Source: CALVGQ01 sp031551965 (GTDB lineage Bacteria; Bacillota_I; Bacilli_A; Erysipelotrichales; Erysipelotrichaceae). From it: a DNA stretch of 64,000 bases. Where the stretch lies: contig JAVBMW010000017.1 in NCBI GenBank assembly GCA_031551965.1, positions 1-64,000 on the forward strand. Direction: 5' to 3'. Every line of letters starts with the position of its first letter. Position 1 is the stretch's first letter. The notes below the pieces were generated by a model. It was not told the origin of the DNA and searched no databases. It was given only the letters and a program-made list of their open reading frames with translations. This document shows, piece by piece, positions 60,983 to 64,000 of this stretch. A program made the translations under genes and the position numbers.

Positions 60983-62491
60983 ATGAGTGAATACCTATTA
61001 GAAATGAAAAATATCAGCAAAGGATTTCCGGGAGTACAAGCGCTGGATCATGTCAGCTTAAGAGTTAAACCGGGAACAGTTCATGCCTTGATGGGAGAAA
61101 ACGGAGCTGGAAAATCTACTTTAATGAAATGTCTTTTTGGGATTTATAAAATGGACGAAGGCGAAGTTTACTTTAATGGTGAACAATTATTTGTAAAAGA
61201 TACCCATGATGCATTGTTGCATGGAATTGCGATGGTTCATCAAGAACTACAACCTATTTTAGAAAGAAGCATTGCAGAAAATATTTTCTGTGGTCGTTTT
61301 CCTCTAAAGAGTTATGGACCAATTAAGACAATCGATCATGAAAAAATGTATGAAGATTCAAGTAATTTACTGAGAGATTTAAAAATGAATTTTAATCCGA
61401 AAGCTAAATTATCTACTTTATCGGTATCACAGATGCAATCTGTAGAAATCGCAAAAGCAGTTTCGATGAACTCAAAAATCGTGATCATGGATGAACCGAC
61501 TTCTTCACTTACAGAAGCGGAAGTGCAGGGATTATTTAATATTATTAATGATTTAAAATCCCGTGGAATTTCGATAATTTATATTTCTCATAAAATGGAA
61601 GAAATATTAAAAATATCTGATGAAGTAACAATTATGCGTGATGGAACTTATGTAGGAACTTGGGATTCAAATGTGTTAACTACCGATATTATCATTTCAA
61701 AAATGGTAGGTCGCGAATTAACCAATCGATTCCCACCTAAAGTAAATAATCCTAGTGAAGTAGTACTCAAAGTAGAAAATTTTACTTCTATCAATCCTCG
61801 CTCGTTTAAAGATGTTAATTTTGAACTGAGAAAAGGAGAAATCTTAGGAATTGGTGGACTTGTAGGGGCACAAAGAACTGAACTTATGGAAGGTTTATTT
61901 GGAATTCGATCTACAACATCGGGAACTATTACTTATCTAGGAAAAGAATTAAAAATTGAACGTCCTCGTGATGCGATTAAAAATGGAATTGCATTATTAA
62001 CTGAGGACCGTAGAGCTACTGGAATCTTTGGTGTATTATCAATTTCAGATAATGTATCAGTTGCTTCTCTTGATAAATATTTAGATGCCAAGATCGTAAT
62101 AAATAGTCATAAGGTCAAAAGTCTTGTGAATGAAAACATTTCTATATTAAGTATTAAAAAACAAAGTCAAAAAACACAAATACAAAGTTTATCTGGTGGT
62201 AATCAACAAAAAGTTATTATCTCAAGATGGCTTGCGAATGATCCTGATATCTTGATTTTGGATGAACCAACCCGTGGTATTGATGTTGGTGCAAAATATG
62301 AAATTTATTCGATTATTGCAGAGCTTGCAAAACAGGGAAAAAGTATTATTATGATTTCAAGTGAAATGCCAGAGTTAATTGGAATGTCTGATCGCATTAT
62401 GGTCATGTGTGAAGGTCGAGTTACCGGTTTTGTAGAAGGCGAAGCTGCTACTCAAGAAAACATCATGAATCTTGCGACCAAATATATGTAA
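60983..62491 (+). CDS. mglA: galactose/methyl-galactoside importer ATPase
   Basis: 502 residues, two ABC domains. Domain 1 has Walker A GENGAGKS (about 40-47) and VIMDEPTSSL; domain 2 has the degenerate GLVGAQRTE, signature LSGGNQQK and LDEPTRGIDVG. GGGGAC lies before ATG 60983. It energises MglC in the cytoplasmic membrane. The mglB-A gap hairpin may lower its expression. Confidence 0.94.
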   Translation: MSEYLLEMKNISKGFPGVQALDHVSLRVKPGTVHALMGENGAGKSTLMKCLFGIYKMDEGEVYFNGEQLFVKDTHDALLHGIAMVHQELQPILERSIAENIFCGRFPLKSYGPIKTIDHEKMYEDSSNLLRDLKMNFNPKAKLSTLSVSQMQSVEIAKAVSMNSKIVIMDEPTSSLTEAEVQGLFNIINDLKSRGISIIYISHKMEEILKISDEVTIMRDGTYVGTWDSNVLTTDIIISKMVGRELTNRFPPKVNNPSEVVLKVENFTSINPRSFKDVNFELRKGEILGIGGLVGAQRTELMEGLFGIRSTTSGTITYLGKELKIERPRDAIKNGIALLTEDRRATGIFGVLSISDNVSVASLDKYLDAKIVINSHKVKSLVNENISILSIKKQSQKTQIQSLSGGNQQKVIISRWLANDPDILILDEPTRGIDVGAKYEIYSIIAELAKQGKSIIMISSEMPELIGMSDRIMVMCEGRVTGFVEGEAATQENIMNLATKYM

Positions 62492-62503
62492 GGGAGAGAT
62501 ACT

Positions 62504-63514
62504 ATGTCAGAAAAGAAAATAGAAAACCCACTTGCGAAATTCAACATTAAGAAATTCGTAGGAAATAACGCAATTGTAATCATGTTACTAATGCTTGTTG
62601 TAGTAGTAAGTATTATGAAACCAAACTTTATGTCACCTGCAAGTATTACGAACATGGCTTCTACAACATCTGTTCGTTTTATCGTTGCCTTAGGGGTGAG
62701 CGGATGTCTTATCACAAAAGGAACCGATTTGTCGGCTGGACGTATTGCAGGATTAAGCGGAGTACTCGCAAGTACAATGTTACAACGTTTTGATTATTCA
62801 GGAAAATTCTTCCCAAATTTGCCTGATATGAATGTTTATGTTGTATTATTACTTGTCGTTGTATTGTGTGCATTCATTGGTTTTATCAATGGTACAGTGA
62901 TATCAGTACTAAAAGTTCCACCATTTCTTGCAACATTAGGTATGCAACAAATTATTTATGGAATAAACCAAGTATTCTCTAATTCCCAACCAATTGGAGG
63001 ATTGAAAAAAGAATATACATCGATTACCACTGGTAAAGTAATGGGGACAATACCATATTTAGTTATCATTGCCTTATGTATTGGTGTATTTATGTGGTTT
63101 TTATACAATAAAACACGTTATGGAAAATATATGTATGCCGTAGGTGGAAATGAAAATGCTGCCGAAGTATCTGGAATCAATGTAACAAATTTAAAAATGC
63201 GTATTTACACATTAGCTGGTGCATTGTATGGTGTTGCAGGTTTCTTATTAGCTGCAAAATCAGGTGGTGCTTCAGTTGGACTTGCTCAAGGATATGAACT
63301 TGAAGCCATTGCTGCTTGTACTATTGGTGGGGTATCAGTAACAGGGGGAGTAGGTACAGTTCCTGGAATGTTACTTGGGGTACTAGTCTTTGAATTAATG
63401 AAGACTTCTCTACAATTTTTAGGAGTTGACCCATCTTATCAGTTTGTTGCACAAGGTATTGTAATCATTGTTGCTGTTGGGCTAGATATCCGTAAATACA
63501 CTGCAAAAAAATAG
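62504..63514 (+). CDS. mglC: galactose/methyl-galactoside importer permease
   Basis: 336 residues with about 8-10 membrane segments. GTDLSAGRIAGLSGVLAST, PPFLATLGMQQIIYG, GINVTNLKMRIYTLAG and AIAACTIGGVSVTGGVGTVPG are CUT2/MglC landmarks. GGGAGAG precedes ATG 62504, 12 bases after mglA. A weak hairpin with a run of eight T near 63552-63559 may end the operon. Confidence 0.94.
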   Translation: MSEKKIENPLAKFNIKKFVGNNAIVIMLLMLVVVVSIMKPNFMSPASITNMASTTSVRFIVALGVSGCLITKGTDLSAGRIAGLSGVLASTMLQRFDYSGKFFPNLPDMNVYVVLLLVVVLCAFIGFINGTVISVLKVPPFLATLGMQQIIYGINQVFSNSQPIGGLKKEYTSITTGKVMGTIPYLVIIALCIGVFMWFLYNKTRYGKYMYAVGGNENAAEVSGINVTNLKMRIYTLAGALYGVAGFLLAAKSGGASVGLAQGYELEAIAACTIGGVSVTGGVGTVPGMLLGVLVFELMKTSLQFLGVDPSYQFVAQGIVIIVAVGLDIRKYTAKK

Positions 63515-63624
63515 ATAAATTAATTAAGATACTAAATAGTTATCCTAGTAGCTTTTTTTTAAAATAATCCGCAAAACACTTATAAATCGTGCTATAATAA
63601 ACTTTGAGTAGTGAGGATAAAAGT

Positions 63625-64000
63625 ATGACAAGATTGTTATCAAAGTTTATTGTTGGAATTGTAGTTGTTTCTGTTGTTTTTGGCATAGCAAGTGCATTTG
63701 CTCCGCTTGCTTTAATGGGTTTTGGTATTTATTGGATTATTAAAGGTAATTCAAAAAATAATGCTGGAAAACGATATGATCGACAAACTCGAAGAGATGA
63801 TCGTCGTTATGAGCAGCATAGGACCGTTCGACGTAATGATGTTAAAACTGAACCTGCTAAACAGGATTATTTTAATGCACTTCAAACAGAACTTATTGAT
63901 AAAGCTTTGAGTGAATATTTTAAACAAAATGAAACCTTGCTCATTACTGATGAAATCTATTTAAAACCTGAAGGTGGACAATATCGATCATTAAATCAAT
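63625..64000 (+). CDS. membrane-anchored protein, 5' part only (runs off right edge)
   Basis: From ATG 63625 the frame stays open to the window end (125 codons). It has a hydrophobic N-terminal segment of about 35 residues (one hairpin of two helices or one long helix), a basic Arg/Asp-rich linker (RQTRRDDRRYEQHRTVRRN) and then a soluble region that starts DYFNALQTELIDKALSEYF. An extended -10 (TGCTATAAT, 63590-63598) lies 27 bases upstream of the start. Function not recognised. Confidence 0.7.
   Translation, partial: MTRLLSKFIVGIVVVSVVFGIASAFAPLALMGFGIYWIIKGNSKNNAGKRYDRQTRRDDRRYEQHRTVRRNDVKTEPAKQDYFNALQTELIDKALSEYFKQNETLLITDEIYLKPEGGQYRSLNQ

Overview
The window is a low-GC (clearly A+T-rich) chromosome segment of a Firmicutes-type bacterium. 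Evidence: T-box leaders on valS and thrS, strong AGGAGG-type ribosome binding sites, catabolite (cre-like) operators, a dcw-type ftsW-murG-murB-divIB block, and an asp23-fakA-recG-rnc block. A threonyl-tRNA synthetase without TGS domain, a LexA-like XRE/S24 repressor and many lipoprotein-dependent sugar ABC importers fit an Erysipelotrichia-like, fermentative, gut-type organism; this placement is an inference. No rRNA, tRNA or CRISPR array was seen.

Layout. 0-8 kb: edge of an IS30-like transposase, T-box/valS, a SAM methyltransferase, an MFS sugar-type transporter with a LacI-type operator, and ppdK behind a cre site. 8-14.4 kb: an accessory stretch with a GntR(YtrA)/ABC module, a frameshifted XRE gene, a TetR/SDR operon whose second SDR gene and a following regulator-like gene are broken, an AlkD-like protein, and a small DUF11 protein overlapping a Cys-rich reading frame. 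14.4-23.6 kb: a complete hexuronate operon (ABC importer, LacI regulator, UxaC, UxuA, UxuB) behind a consensus promoter and three palindromic operators. One operator type recurs upstream of the MFS gene at 3.9 kb. 23.7-26 kb: peroxide module (glutathione peroxidase plus OhrR) with an OhrR-type palindrome, then a lipoprotein and a membrane protein of unknown function.

26-35 kb: T-box/thrS coupled to an ABC substrate-binding lipoprotein. A LytTR response regulator, a membrane-free GHKL kinase and a heterodimeric ABC exporter pair follow; the importer permease lies on their far side. 35-39.4 kb: an SdpR-like repressor, ABC ATPase and permease, and SdpI-like protein in one operon, then an orphan prepilin-like protein. 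39.4-46.3 kb: proS (minus), feoAB, and an SOS-like cassette (SRAP, small protein, Y-family polymerase on minus; LexA-like repressor divergent). 46.3-55 kb: ftsW, murG, murB, divIB, asp23-like, fakA, recG, rnc. 55-64 kb: galactose region with galM, galK, a 342-bp inverted-repeat-bounded non-coding segment, an unknown coiled protein, galR (minus), mglBAC, and a truncated membrane protein at the right edge.

Functionally the window combines housekeeping genes (aminoacylation, cell wall and division, RNA processing, recombination rescue) with inducible sugar modules (hexuronate, galactose). It also holds several self-contained regulator-transporter modules: GntR-ABC, LytTR-GHKL-ABC, and SdpR-ABC-SdpI. 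The most interesting points are the shared hexuronate/MFS operator, the kinase-exporter island splitting an importer, the ftsW ribosome binding site buried in a terminator stem, the local cluster of frameshifted genes, and the DUF11/Cys-rich overlap.
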